Positions 1-7,030 are shown, counted from the first letter of the stretch. The stretch: 21,243 bases of DNA from CBDTTM01 sp965363355 (GCA_965363355.1 CBDTTM010000024.1:1-21243), one strand, 5' to 3'. Translations and numbers: made by a program. Notes: a model not told the origin generated them from the sequence alone.

Positions 1-37
1 ACCATGTGTTACATAGTTCTTTATTGCTGCATTGTTT

Positions 38-52
38 AGTTTTCAAAGAACA
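38..52 (-). promoter_or_regulatory. rRNA leader boxA antitermination element
   Basis: The minus strand reads TGTTCTTTGAAAACT, the boxA form I know from rRNA leaders and spacers of Bacillus and other Firmicutes, where NusB/S10 bind the transcript to make polymerase resist termination. It lies about 30 nt downstream of the P2 -10. A 16S rRNA gene is therefore expected shortly beyond position 1 on the minus strand; its start is not visible here. Confidence 0.72.
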
Positions 53-81
53 CCGCGCTAACTGCTTGAGTCAGCTTTTAT

Positions 82-110
82 ATAATAACCCAGCATTCAA
101 TTTTTGTCAA
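82..110 (-). promoter_or_regulatory. Downstream promoter (P2) of a leftward rRNA-type operon
   Basis: On the minus strand TTGACA (105-110) and TATTAT (82-87) have a 17-nt spacer. Transcription would start near position 75 and run through boxA to the left edge. No start codon with a ribosome site follows within the window, which agrees with an untranslated rRNA leader. Confidence 0.78.
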
Positions 111-174
111 CATCTTTTTAAGTGATGTAAATTGAAGTTTTAAAGGTTACCGCATCGCCTTGACGACTTGTATT

Positions 175-203
175 ATGATACATCACTTTTTTGTAATTGT
201 CAA
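175..203 (-). promoter_or_regulatory. Upstream promoter (P1) of a leftward rRNA-type operon
   Basis: On the minus strand TTGACA (198-203) and TATCAT (175-180) are separated by exactly 17 nt. An A-rich stretch just upstream of the -35 (about 204-218) resembles an UP element. The site is followed 88 nt later by a second promoter of the same quality and then by a boxA, which is the usual arrangement ahead of rRNA operons. No rRNA is inside the window, so the target gene is inferred. Confidence 0.75.
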
Positions 204-302
204 CGTTTTTCTTTTTCATATGCTATTTGTCATACAAACCCTTTAAAATCAAGTATTCAAACACCAACGCAAAACAAAATTTTGTCTGTCAACATAAGTT
301 AT

Positions 303-331
303 TGGACGTTTTTTTAGAACTCGTTTATAAT
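303..331 (+). promoter_or_regulatory. Promoter of the secreted protein gene at 359
   Basis: TTGGAC (303-308), a 17-nt spacer and a perfect TATAAT (326-331). Transcription would begin near 338, just before the ribosome site GAGGTGG (347-353). This rules out the far-upstream ATG at 197 and fixes the GTG start at 359. A 12-bp palindrome ACAAAATTTTGT (274-285) lies 17 nt upstream of the -35 and could be an operator; the space between it and the leftward rRNA promoters is otherwise featureless and AT-rich. Confidence 0.75.
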
Positions 332-358
332 AAAAGCAAAAATATCGAGGTGGATATT

Positions 359-961
359 GTGTTAAAGAATCTATTTTTCATCTTGTTGGTTGCTATTTTT
401 TTCTGCTTTTCCACAGCAACTTCATTTGCCTACGAAAAGGCTGCACCAAAACGATTAGCAATTTTACCAATCATCACGTGCGTTCCAGTAGACCCATCAC
501 TACAAGAGCTCTTAATGCAAGCAATGAAACACGAGTTACACGTTCCTTTAAATAGTGTCCTTCAAGCCGTAGAATACATATCACCCGAAGAAATTTCAAC
601 CATTATGCATGACCTTCATTATACAGATCGCGACTTGCTCGATAAAAAAAATCTGCAAACCATAAGCGAAACCCTGCAAGCCGATGTAACCGTCGGCATT
701 GCCGTAACTGATCTTTATGAACATCGATTTTATTCGTTTCGAGAAGGGGCCTTTGTTTTACAAAGCGGCGTTCGGTTAACTTTGATCGGTTATGATAAAT
801 CGGACATGAAGTTCTTCACTTCGAATTCTTCTGCATCTTACTGCGACGAATATTCTCCTGCAGGCGATCTTTCAGCCCTGACAACAGCTGCTTCCCAAGA
901 CCTTCTACAGAAAGCTGCCTTAAAAAAGCTCATTTTTCCTTTAAGTAAATCACGCAGTTAA
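359..961 (+). CDS. Secreted protein of unknown function (200 aa)
   Basis: I do not recognise this gene. The GTG start is preceded by GAGGTGG at 5-nt spacing and by a consensus promoter. Residues 1-24 form a signal peptide: Lys-Asn, a Leu/Phe/Ile core, then TSFA before the likely cleavage ahead of YEK. The mature part begins with a Lys-Arg-Leu-Ala-Ile-Leu-Pro-Ile strand. It then shows alternating helices and strands, with 'ADVTVGIAV' near residue 111 and a paired strand region after it. This outline resembles small CsgG/TolB-N/LpoB-like alpha/beta domains of envelope proteins; that is inference from pattern only. There is no lipobox. It is one of only two plus-strand genes, isolated between rRNA-type promoters and a bidirectional terminator. 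It could assist an envelope process, but nothing in the sequence says which. Confidence 0.72.
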   Translation: MLKNLFFILLVAIFFCFSTATSFAYEKAAPKRLAILPIITCVPVDPSLQELLMQAMKHELHVPLNSVLQAVEYISPEEISTIMHDLHYTDRDLLDKKNLQTISETLQADVTVGIAVTDLYEHRFYSFREGAFVLQSGVRLTLIGYDKSDMKFFTSNSSASYCDEYSPAGDLSALTTAASQDLLQKAALKKLIFPLSKSRS

Positions 962-974
962 TTTTCTTTAACCT

Positions 975-1025
975 AAAAAGAGGCTTGTTTAGCAGAATGC
1001 ATTTCTGATAAACAAGCCTCTTTTT
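975..1025. terminator. Bidirectional terminator between converging genes
   Basis: A 17-bp perfect stem (975-991 with 1009-1025) carries AAGAGGCTTG and its complement, with A-rich and T-rich ends so that either direction gives a U tract. The loop has a further short pairing (CAGAA/TTCTG). It ends both the plus-strand gene stopping at 961 and lysS stopping at 1046. Confidence 0.9.
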
Positions 1026-1045
1026 ATTCAGTACGACAATTTAAT

Positions 1046-2536
1046 TTATTCTGCTTTATGGCGCATATGTGGGAATAACAATACATCGCGAATGGATGCA
1101 CTATCGGTAAGAAGCATAACCAAACGGTCTACGCCAATTCCTAGACCACCCGTTGGTGGCAATCCATATTCAAGCGCCGTCACATAATCTCTATCCATCA
1201 TATGAGCTTCGTCATCACCAGATTCACGTTGTTTCACCTGGTCAAGGAAACGTCCCTCTTGATCGATTGGATCGTTCAATTCAGAGAATCCGTTTGCAAG
1301 TTCACGTCCATAAATAAAGATTTCAAAACGATCTGTGATATCTGGATTATTCTTATTGCGTTTTGCCAACGGCGAAATTTCAGTAGGATGTCCAGTAATA
1401 AAGGTCGGCTGTATCAATGTTTCTTCTACTTTTTCTTCAAAAGCTGCATTGAGGATACCGCCTATTCCATGCTTCGCTTCATATGGTACATGAATTTCAT
1501 CTGCCATAGCCCTAGCTTCTTCAACCGTCTTAACTTGGCTGAAATCTTTTCCCGTTACTTCGAGAACAGCATCGTTCATGCTGATGCGACGGACTTTGCT
1601 CAAATCGATTTCCGTACCTTGATAGTTGATTACAGTCGTTCCTAAAACAGCTTTAGCTGCTTCGACAATAATACCTTCCGTGATATCCATAAGGTCATTA
1701 TAATCAGCAAATGCCTGGTATATTTCTACTGAAGTGAATTCTGGATTATGACGAACATCAATGCCTTCATTTCTAAATACGCGTCCAAGTTCATAAACCC
1801 TTTCCAAACCGCCGACAATCAAGCGTTTGAGATAAAGTTCCGGTGCGATGCGCAAGTAAAGATTCATATCCAAAGCATTGTGATACGTAACAAACGGACG
1901 AGCTGCGGCTCCACCTGCAATTGGATGCATAACTGGAGTTTCAACTTCTAAGAAGTCTCTTGTATCTAAATAATTGCGAATGGATTTAATAATTTTGCTG
2001 CGAGCAATAAATGTATTGCGTACTTCTGGATTTACGATAAGGTCCAAATAACGTTGACGATAACGAACTTCTACGTCTTTTAAACCATGGAATTTTTCTG
2101 GAAGAGGACGCAAGGATTTGGACTGAAGTTCAAAGCTTGTGACCTTTACACTGATTTCGCCACGATGTGTTTTGAAAACTTCGCCTTCAACACCGATAAT
2201 GTCACCAATGTCGAGCAAACGGAAATTTGCATATTGATCTTCGCCAACAACATCGAGTTTGAAATACAACTGAATATTGCCCGTAATATCCATCAATGTC
2301 GTAAAACTGGCCTTGCCATGTCCGCGAACGGCCATTAAGCGTCCAGCTAATTTTATGCTTTTACCTTCGAGTTCATCATACTTGTCAATTACCTCTTGTG
2401 CATGATGTGTTATTTCAAAACGGCGACCGAATGGTTCAATGTCCTTTGCAGCAAAAGCTGCCATTTTTTCCCGACGAACCTGCATGAGTTCGTTCATATC
2501 CGTGACCACAACGGCCTGTTCATTCTTTTCTGCCAT
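1046..2536 (-). CDS. lysS: Lysyl-tRNA synthetase, class II
   Basis: Charges tRNA-Lys with lysine using ATP, in the cytoplasm. The 496-aa length is normal for the bacterial class II enzyme. An N-terminal OB-fold anticodon-binding domain spans about residues 60-150. Catalytic motif 2 is clear (FRNEGIDVRHNPEFT, about 253-268), and so is motif 3 (GGLGIGVDRLVM, about 461-472), followed by the usual end IRDVLLFPHMR. The ATG is preceded by AGGAGA at a rather long 12-nt spacing. The gene lies 29 nt after greA and is probably cotranscribed with it from the promoter at 3214-3242. No T-box leader is present, as expected for a distal operon gene. The downstream end is the hairpin at 975-1025. Identification is secure. 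Confidence 0.97.
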   Translation of the reverse strand: MAEKNEQAVVVTDMNELMQVRREKMAAFAAKDIEPFGRRFEITHHAQEVIDKYDELEGKSIKLAGRLMAVRGHGKASFTTLMDITGNIQLYFKLDVVGEDQYANFRLLDIGDIIGVEGEVFKTHRGEISVKVTSFELQSKSLRPLPEKFHGLKDVEVRYRQRYLDLIVNPEVRNTFIARSKIIKSIRNYLDTRDFLEVETPVMHPIAGGAAARPFVTYHNALDMNLYLRIAPELYLKRLIVGGLERVYELGRVFRNEGIDVRHNPEFTSVEIYQAFADYNDLMDITEGIIVEAAKAVLGTTVINYQGTEIDLSKVRRISMNDAVLEVTGKDFSQVKTVEEARAMADEIHVPYEAKHGIGGILNAAFEEKVEETLIQPTFITGHPTEISPLAKRNKNNPDITDRFEIFIYGRELANGFSELNDPIDQEGRFLDQVKQRESGDDEAHMMDRDYVTALEYGLPPTGGLGIGVDRLVMLLTDSASIRDVLLFPHMRHKAE

Positions 2537-2565
2537 ACTAATTCTGATTCTCCTATCTTTGCGCT

Positions 2566-3042
2566 TTAAGCTCTGATTTCCAGAATTTGATATTTCAATA
2601 CCCCTGCTGGAACATGTACTTCGATCGTACTGCCGACTTTTTGTCCCATAATTGCTTCACCTACTGGTGATTCATTGGATATTTTAAATTCTGTCGGATC
2701 GGCTTCAGCTGAACCAACCAATGTATATTCGAGATCTTCATTGAATTCCAAATCACGAATAACCACCGTATTTCCTAAACGAACTTTATCTACAGATTTA
2801 TCGTTTTCCTGAATCAAATCACTGTTGCGCAGCATTTTTTCCAGGGTCAAAATTTCACCTTCAATAAAAGCCTGTTCATTCTTAGCATCTTCATACTCAG
2901 AGTTTTCACTGATATCACCGAAATCGATTGCCTGTTTGATTCTCTCGGCTACTTCAATTCTGCGTACACTTTTTAAGTTTTCCAGTTTCTCTTCAAGCTT
3001 TTTCATACCCTCTTCGGTCAACATTACTCGCTTATCCGCCAT
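2566..3042 (-). CDS. greA: Transcript cleavage factor GreA
   Basis: Binds the secondary channel of RNA polymerase and stimulates cleavage of backtracked RNA. From the chosen ATG the protein has 158 aa, the standard GreA length. Residues 1-75 form the antiparallel coiled coil with the tip motif GDISENSEY; Asp43 and Glu46 are the acidic pair that chelates catalytic Mg2+. The rest is the FKBP-like C-terminal domain (PVGEAIMGQKVG). A start 20 codons upstream is open but adds a tail absent from the family. The chosen start has AAAGGGG at about 9-nt spacing. It leads lysS by 29 nt and has its own consensus promoter about 175 nt upstream. Confidence 0.96.
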   Translation of the reverse strand: MADKRVMLTEEGMKKLEEKLENLKSVRRIEVAERIKQAIDFGDISENSEYEDAKNEQAFIEGEILTLEKMLRNSDLIQENDKSVDKVRLGNTVVIRDLEFNEDLEYTLVGSAEADPTEFKISNESPVGEAIMGQKVGSTIEVHVPAGVLKYQILEIRA

Positions 3043-3160
3043 GTTTTTGCGCCCCTTTATTTTTGAATTGAAAACGAAAGCCGAAATCGAAGCGACTGTC
3101 ATTCAAAACCTTCGATCTCCAATCACTAACTTTCTCTAAGCATTAAGTCAATATAAATAA

Positions 3161-3182
3161 GTGTCAAGCAATAACTTGACAC
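3161..3182 (-). repeat. Inverted repeat in the greA leader
   Basis: GTGTCAAG (3161-3168) and CTTGACAC (3175-3182) form a perfect 8-bp inverted repeat with a 6-nt loop, inside the roughly 165-nt untranslated region between the greA promoter and greA. In the minus direction it is followed by TTATTTATATT, a poor U tract. It could be a weak attenuator, a protein-binding site, or an mRNA 5' structure. One arm also contains a TTGACA, but no good -10 follows it. Confidence 0.5.
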
Positions 3183-3213
3183 CTTTACGAAAATATCTTA
3201 ATGATTACTAAAC

Positions 3214-3242
3214 ATTATATGTTTTTTTCCCCAGCTTGTCAA
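3214..3242 (-). promoter_or_regulatory. Consensus promoter for greA-lysS
   Basis: Minus-strand TTGACA (3237-3242), 17-nt spacer, TATAAT (3214-3219): both hexamers match the sigma-A consensus perfectly. The -35 overlaps the TGA stop codon of dusB (3239-3241). It should give greA-lysS strong expression independent of dusB. Confidence 0.85.
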
Positions 3243-4219
3243 TTCTCCGCCTCATTATATTTGAGTACCATTCGATCGAGGATTTGTTTAAAATCATCGC
3301 GTGTTTCAGCCTGATTGAAGAGCCCGCGAAGCTCCGCTCCGTATTTAAGCCCTTTGGTGTACCAAGTAGCGTGTTTTCGCATTTCCCGCGGACCTATATA
3401 ATCGCCTTTGAACTCGAGCAGCATATCTAAGTGGCGCTCGATCAGCTCTGCTCTTTCTGGAATTGTCGGTCCTGCAACCTCACGTCCCGTCTGCAGAAAT
3501 TCCTTGAACTGTTTAAATATCCACGGATTTCCCTGTGCCGCACGACCGATCATAACTGCATCGCAGCCTGTTTCCTCAAAAATCCTAGACAAATCATGGC
3601 AGGTCCTGACATCACCATTGCCAATTACCGGGATCGATACACTTTTTTTGACATCGGCAATGATTTTCCAATCCGCCTGCCCATGATAATATTCTTCCCG
3701 CGTTCTCCCATGCACAGCAATTGCATCCATTCCAGCTTCTTCCGCCAATTTTGCCATTTCCACAACATTTATATGCTGATCATCCCAGCCTTTACGCATT
3801 TTTACCGTAACAGGCATCTTCACCGCTTTACGGACAGCCTGCATAATCGCAAAAGCCTTTGGCGGATTGAGCATCAAAGCAGAACCTTCAAAGTTTTTTA
3901 CGATTTTAGGTGCCGGGCATCCCATATTGATATCAATGATATCTGCACAACCTAAGCTTTCAACATAGGCTGCCGCCTCGGCCAGAGTTTCTGGTTCAGC
4001 TCCAAATAACTGCATGGAAAGCGGTCTTTCGCTTTTTTCAGTTTTAAGCATTTCCAAAGTATGCGTATTTCTATATTTTATGCCCTTATCACTGACCATT
4101 TCAGCGTAAACTAACGCACAGCCCATTTCCCTGGCCAAAATCCGATAAGCCATATCGGTGACGCCTGCCATCGGGGCTAAAAAGACCGGATTTTTAAACT
4201 CAAACTTTCCTATAAACAT
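3239..4219 (-). CDS. dusB: tRNA-dihydrouridine synthase, DusB type
   Basis: FMN enzyme that reduces specific uridines in the tRNA D-loop using NADPH. From the chosen ATG the protein has 326 aa, the usual length. The FMN-barrel start PVFLAPMAGVTD (residues 11-22) and NMGCPAPKI with catalytic Cys101 are present. KMRKGWDD, AVHGRTREEYYHG, IGNGDV and the phosphate-binding MIGRAAQGNPW also match the family. A start 19 codons upstream would run through a terminator hairpin, whereas the chosen one has GAGGTGG at 9-nt spacing. It follows coaX across that hairpin and is probably expressed by read-through. DusB genes commonly accompany general housekeeping loci. Confidence 0.93.
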   Translation of the reverse strand: MFIGKFEFKNPVFLAPMAGVTDMAYRILAREMGCALVYAEMVSDKGIKYRNTHTLEMLKTEKSERPLSMQLFGAEPETLAEAAAYVESLGCADIIDINMGCPAPKIVKNFEGSALMLNPPKAFAIMQAVRKAVKMPVTVKMRKGWDDQHINVVEMAKLAEEAGMDAIAVHGRTREEYYHGQADWKIIADVKKSVSIPVIGNGDVRTCHDLSRIFEETGCDAVMIGRAAQGNPWIFKQFKEFLQTGREVAGPTIPERAELIERHLDMLLEFKGDYIGPREMRKHATWYTKGLKYGAELRGLFNQAETRDDFKQILDRMVLKYNEAEN

Positions 4220-4235
4220 ATATTTCTTCCACCTC

Positions 4236-4265
4236 AAAAATAGTGAGCTGCCTAAGCAGCTCACT
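4236..4265 (-). terminator. Intrinsic terminator between coaX and dusB
   Basis: A 10-bp perfect stem (AGTGAGCTGC with its complement, 4242-4265) with a 4-nt loop, followed on the minus strand by ATTTTT. It lies between the coaX stop and the dusB ribosome site, so dusB would be reduced relative to birA-coaX unless it has a promoter inside coaX. Confidence 0.82.
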
Positions 4266-4272
4266 TGAACAT

Positions 4273-5037
4273 TCAAATATTGCGCTCATATAAGACCCTT
4301 AAACCGCTAAGCGTCAAGAAATGATCTATTTTGTCAATTGTTTTCGATTCCTTGGCAATCATCGTAGCCAAGCCCCCCGTCGCTATGACCTTGGGTTCAA
4401 TTTTCATTTCAGACTTGATTCGACGAACAATTTCATCAATCTGCCCGACAAAACCAAAGATAATACCAGCCTGCATCCCCGATATCGTATTGCGACAAAT
4501 TACAGATTTTGGTGTAACCAATTCAATTCTTGGCAGCTTGGCGGTGCGTTGAAACAGTGCCTCCGCCGAACTTCCAAGACCTGGAGCTATTACGCCTCCT
4601 TGGAAGTCGCCTTTTTCATCGACTACGTCAAAAGTCGTTGCCGTACCGATATCAATGACAATAAGCGGCCCACCATATTGTTCATAGGCTCCGACAACAT
4701 TTACGATACGGTCTGCGCCAATTTCTCGTGGATTTTCATACTTAAGGCGAATACCTGTTTTTATGCCAGGTCCCACTACCAGTGGCTTGATCTTGAAATA
4801 GCGCTGGCACATCTTTACGAGCGGTACTACTAAAGGTGGTACTACCGAAGAAATGATGATCGCACTGATATCCGTCATTTTTATTCCATGGAAATTAAAC
4901 AAGTTATTGATGAGCATGCCATACTCATCCCCAGTTTTTTGCCTGTCCGTCGAAATTCGCCAATGACGCAGCAATTTTTTTCCTTCGTAGGTTCCTAAAA
5001 CGATATTGCTGTTTCCAATATCAAAAACTAAAAGCAT
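4273..5037 (-). CDS. coaX: Type III pantothenate kinase
   Basis: Phosphorylates pantothenate, the first step of coenzyme A synthesis; the type III enzyme belongs to the ASKHA fold and is not inhibited by CoA. The 254-aa protein starts MLLVFDIGNSN, with the phosphate-1 motif at residues 6-11. GADR is at 107-110, with Asp109 the probable catalytic base, then IDIGTATTFD at 128-137. PGLGSSAEALFQRTAKLP, SGMQAGIIFGF and a C-terminal ATGGLA follow. An ATG nine codons upstream lacks a ribosome site, whereas the chosen one has GGAGG at 7-nt spacing. It lies 46 nt after birA, a pairing common in Firmicutes, and ends at the hairpin 4236-4265. Confidence 0.95.
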   Translation of the reverse strand: MLLVFDIGNSNIVLGTYEGKKLLRHWRISTDRQKTGDEYGMLINNLFNFHGIKMTDISAIIISSVVPPLVVPLVKMCQRYFKIKPLVVGPGIKTGIRLKYENPREIGADRIVNVVGAYEQYGGPLIVIDIGTATTFDVVDEKGDFQGGVIAPGLGSSAEALFQRTAKLPRIELVTPKSVICRNTISGMQAGIIFGFVGQIDEIVRRIKSEMKIEPKVIATGGLATMIAKESKTIDKIDHFLTLSGLRVLYERNI

Positions 5038-5083
5038 GCTGTTTCCTCCAATGATTCTTGTCATGTTTTTACTGTTTTATAGA

Positions 5084-6058
5084 TTATATATGTGGCCGAA
5101 TCGATACATCCCCGGCCAAAACACGTCTGATTTGCTTGCCGCACTTAACCAATAATGCTCCATCAGCATCAATATCCTCTGCTACACCAGAAAAAGTTTC
5201 ATTTATGCCGATGACATTGACTTCCTGCCCCAATGTCACAGAATATTTTTTCCACTCGTCCAAGACATCTGCAAAACCAGTCTTCATAACTTGATAATAC
5301 AATGTTTCAAGCTCTACCAAAACCGCTTGCATCAAATCAAGTCGTGACACTTTTTGTCCCTTTATAATGGAAAGCGAAGTAGCAATCTGTGATAGTTCTT
5401 CGGGAAAATCTTTTTGCTCTACATTGACATTTACGCCAATTCCAATCACAACATGATTGATTCGATCCATTTCGGCGCTCATTTCCGTCAAAATACCTAC
5501 CAATTTTTTTCCGTCATATAAAATATCATTTGGCCATTTTATGCCAACTTTTACATCCACTATACGCAAAACAGCCTTTACGACAGCAACCGCTGCCATC
5601 AATGTACATTTTGGCGCATCTTGCGGCAAAAAATTCGGACGTAATATCAAAGAAAACCAAAGCCCTTTATGAAGTGGCGAATACCAGCCTCTCGATAGCC
5701 TTCCTCGCCCATCATTCTGTGTTTCGCTGACAACAAGTGTACCATCAGCAGCGCCCTCTGCCGCCAGGATTTTTGCTTTGTTATTCGTTGAAGGAACCTC
5801 TGTATAATACAGGATTTCCTGTCCTAAAGTTTTACAGGCAAGCCCATTTTTTATCTCATTTGGCAGCAATAAATCCGGTGTCTCACGCAGGCAATAGCCA
5901 CTGCGTGAATGGCTTTCTATCGCATAGCCAGCCTGTTTAAGCTCTCGTATATGCTTCCATACAGCTGTCCGCGACACATTAAGTGCTTTTGCTATCTCTT
6001 CTCCGGAAACATAAGTTCCAGCAGCTTGGCGCAGCACAGTCAATATATTGGATCGCAT
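5084..6058 (-). CDS. birA: Biotin-protein ligase with N-terminal repressor domain
   Basis: Activates biotin as biotinyl-AMP and attaches it to carboxylase carrier proteins. The two-domain form also represses biotin genes. Residues 1-60 are a winged helix (VSGEEIAKALNVSRTAVWKHI). The ligase core has GRGRLSRGW at 117-125 (biotinyl-AMP loop), then KWPNDIL and a GIGVNVN strand, and a small C-terminal beta domain (VLAGDVSIR). The ATG at 6058 gives 324 aa and has GGGG at 8-nt spacing; two in-frame ATGs further upstream (6088, 6079) are possible but add non-family residues. It is first in the birA-coaX unit, with a candidate promoter at 6108-6136. No consensus BirA operator is seen upstream. Confidence 0.94.
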   Translation of the reverse strand: MRSNILTVLRQAAGTYVSGEEIAKALNVSRTAVWKHIRELKQAGYAIESHSRSGYCLRETPDLLLPNEIKNGLACKTLGQEILYYTEVPSTNNKAKILAAEGAADGTLVVSETQNDGRGRLSRGWYSPLHKGLWFSLILRPNFLPQDAPKCTLMAAVAVVKAVLRIVDVKVGIKWPNDILYDGKKLVGILTEMSAEMDRINHVVIGIGVNVNVEQKDFPEELSQIATSLSIIKGQKVSRLDLMQAVLVELETLYYQVMKTGFADVLDEWKKYSVTLGQEVNVIGINETFSGVAEDIDADGALLVKCGKQIRRVLAGDVSIRPHI

Positions 6059-6107
6059 TGCTTTATCCCCTTTATCCATTTCTATCATCCCAAATCAATC
6101 TCATACT

Positions 6108-6136
6108 ATAATAGCGTATCACCTAGAGATACGCAA
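6108..6136 (-). promoter_or_regulatory. Candidate birA promoter with a palindrome filling its spacer
   Basis: Minus-strand TTGCGT (6131-6136), 17-nt spacer, TATTAT (6108-6113). The spacer and part of the -35 are occupied by a 7-bp perfect inverted repeat, GCGTATC (6114-6120) and GATACGC (6128-6134), around a 7-nt centre. A protein bound there would block polymerase, so it looks like an operator. It does not match the BirA operator I know from Firmicutes (TTGTTAACC…GGTTAACAA type). Confidence 0.5.
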
Positions 6137-6183
6137 GCAAAAATAGCACCTTGACCCACGTTCTATTTTGCTATCGTTTTTAT

Positions 6184-6227
6184 TTTCCTAAACATTTCAA
6201 AGAAATTTCCGAGAAGTTTCAAAGAAA
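6184..6227 (+). promoter_or_regulatory. Four contiguous 11-bp direct repeats, likely activator-binding array
   Basis: Four head-to-tail 11-mers: TTTCCTAAACA, TTTCAAAGAAA, TTTCCGAGAAG, TTTCAAAGAAA. Units 2 and 4 are identical and every unit starts TTTC. The last ends 7 nt before the -10 TATAGT (6235-6240), and there is no -35 match at the normal distance. An 11-bp period replacing the -35 is the classic layout for OmpR/PhoB-family response regulators that bind tandemly and recruit polymerase. The regulator is not in this window. Confidence 0.6.
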
Positions 6228-6281
6228 GAAGTCTTATAGTGTACTTATGCAACAATTACCAAGAATAATTGGAGGGAATAT

Positions 6282-7028
6282 ATGATGAATTTAAAAGCAA
6301 CGAAAAAGAAGGCCATTATCTTGGCTATTGCCGGCGCTTTCGCCGCTACCGGAATTGCCGCACCACTGATGCAAACGGTTTCAGCATCTGCAAAAACAGA
6401 ACAGGCCCAGGCGCAGCAACAAGTTCAACCACCAAAAATGACGGATGAAATGGCCACACAAGCAGCACAAAAACTAGGAATCGACAAACAATTGCTCATC
6501 GACTTTCAGGCAAAAGGCAATACCATCCGTGATTTACACATGGCTATGGTCGTCGCCGATGCCAGCCAGCATTCGCTGACAGAAGTCATCACCGCAAAGA
6601 TCAACGGCAGCAGCTGGCCTGAACTTTGCAAGAGCTATAACCTTGATGAAACAAAACTTCACCAAATCGAACAAGACCACATGGCAAAAAAACTCGCAAC
6701 AGAAATTTCTTTGAGTGAAGATACCATCAAAGGCCTCTTAGGCAATGGTTATCAGCCACAGGATATTGTTATGGCAAGCATCTTAGCAAAAAAAGCTGAC
6801 AAAGATATCCAAGCTGTTCTCGATATGAAAAAAATCAACAACCATTGGCAAGATGTTGCAAAAACACTGAACGTCAGTGATGCCGATATTCAAGCAGCAT
6901 TGCAAACAATGCCTCATATGATGCCAGGCGGTCCACAGCAGCCAGGCCCTGGCATGCCGCCTCCAACAGATGCGCCGGCTCCAGGTACAGATAATGCTCC
7001 TGCCGCAGATGCAGCAACAGCTCAATAA
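6282..7028 (+). CDS. Secreted protein with a duplicated ~65-aa domain and Pro-rich tail
   Basis: I do not recognise a named family. The 248-aa protein has GGAGGG six nt before the first of two adjacent ATGs (6282 or 6285). A signal peptide with three lysines and an Ala/Ile-rich core ends near residue 37 (VSASA). Residues 61-126 and 139-203 are two copies of one helical unit sharing the order Leu/Ile-rich start, Gly, Asp, Met-Ala, Ala, Val, Lys, Trp, Leu. Examples are 'DLHMAMVVADAS … SSWPEL' and 'DIVMASILAKKA … NHWQDV'. Residues 205-248 are rich in Pro, Gly, Met and Ala and probably unstructured. It is transcribed alone and away from its neighbours, behind the 11-bp repeat array, so it is likely induced by an outside signal. 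A small extracytoplasmic helper or sensor would fit, but no function is visible. Confidence 0.75.
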   Translation: MMNLKATKKKAIILAIAGAFAATGIAAPLMQTVSASAKTEQAQAQQQVQPPKMTDEMATQAAQKLGIDKQLLIDFQAKGNTIRDLHMAMVVADASQHSLTEVITAKINGSSWPELCKSYNLDETKLHQIEQDHMAKKLATEISLSEDTIKGLLGNGYQPQDIVMASILAKKADKDIQAVLDMKKINNHWQDVAKTLNVSDADIQAALQTMPHMMPGGPQQPGPGMPPPTDAPAPGTDNAPAADAATAQ

Positions 7029-7030
7029 AA

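Noticed and set aside
197..358. 54-codon N-terminal extension of the first plus-strand gene
   Set aside because: The ATG at 197 lies upstream of the consensus promoter and overlaps the opposing -35; the GTG at 359 has the ribosome site and begins a proper signal peptide.
3043..3102. 20-codon extension of greA
   Set aside because: The extra residues are outside the GreA family and the internal ATG has a good ribosome site and gives the standard 158 aa.
2537..3240. T-box riboswitch ahead of lysS or greA
   Set aside because: No T-box sequence or specifier stem is seen; lysS follows greA by 29 nt and the leader has only a small 8-bp inverted repeat.
4220..4276. 19-codon extension of dusB
   Set aside because: It would be translated from the terminator hairpin itself; the shorter start has GAGGTGG and matches the family.
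6059..6183. Classical BirA operator or biotin regulon site
   Set aside because: The only palindrome present (GCGTATC/GATACGC) does not match the TTGTTAACC/GGTTAACAA type.
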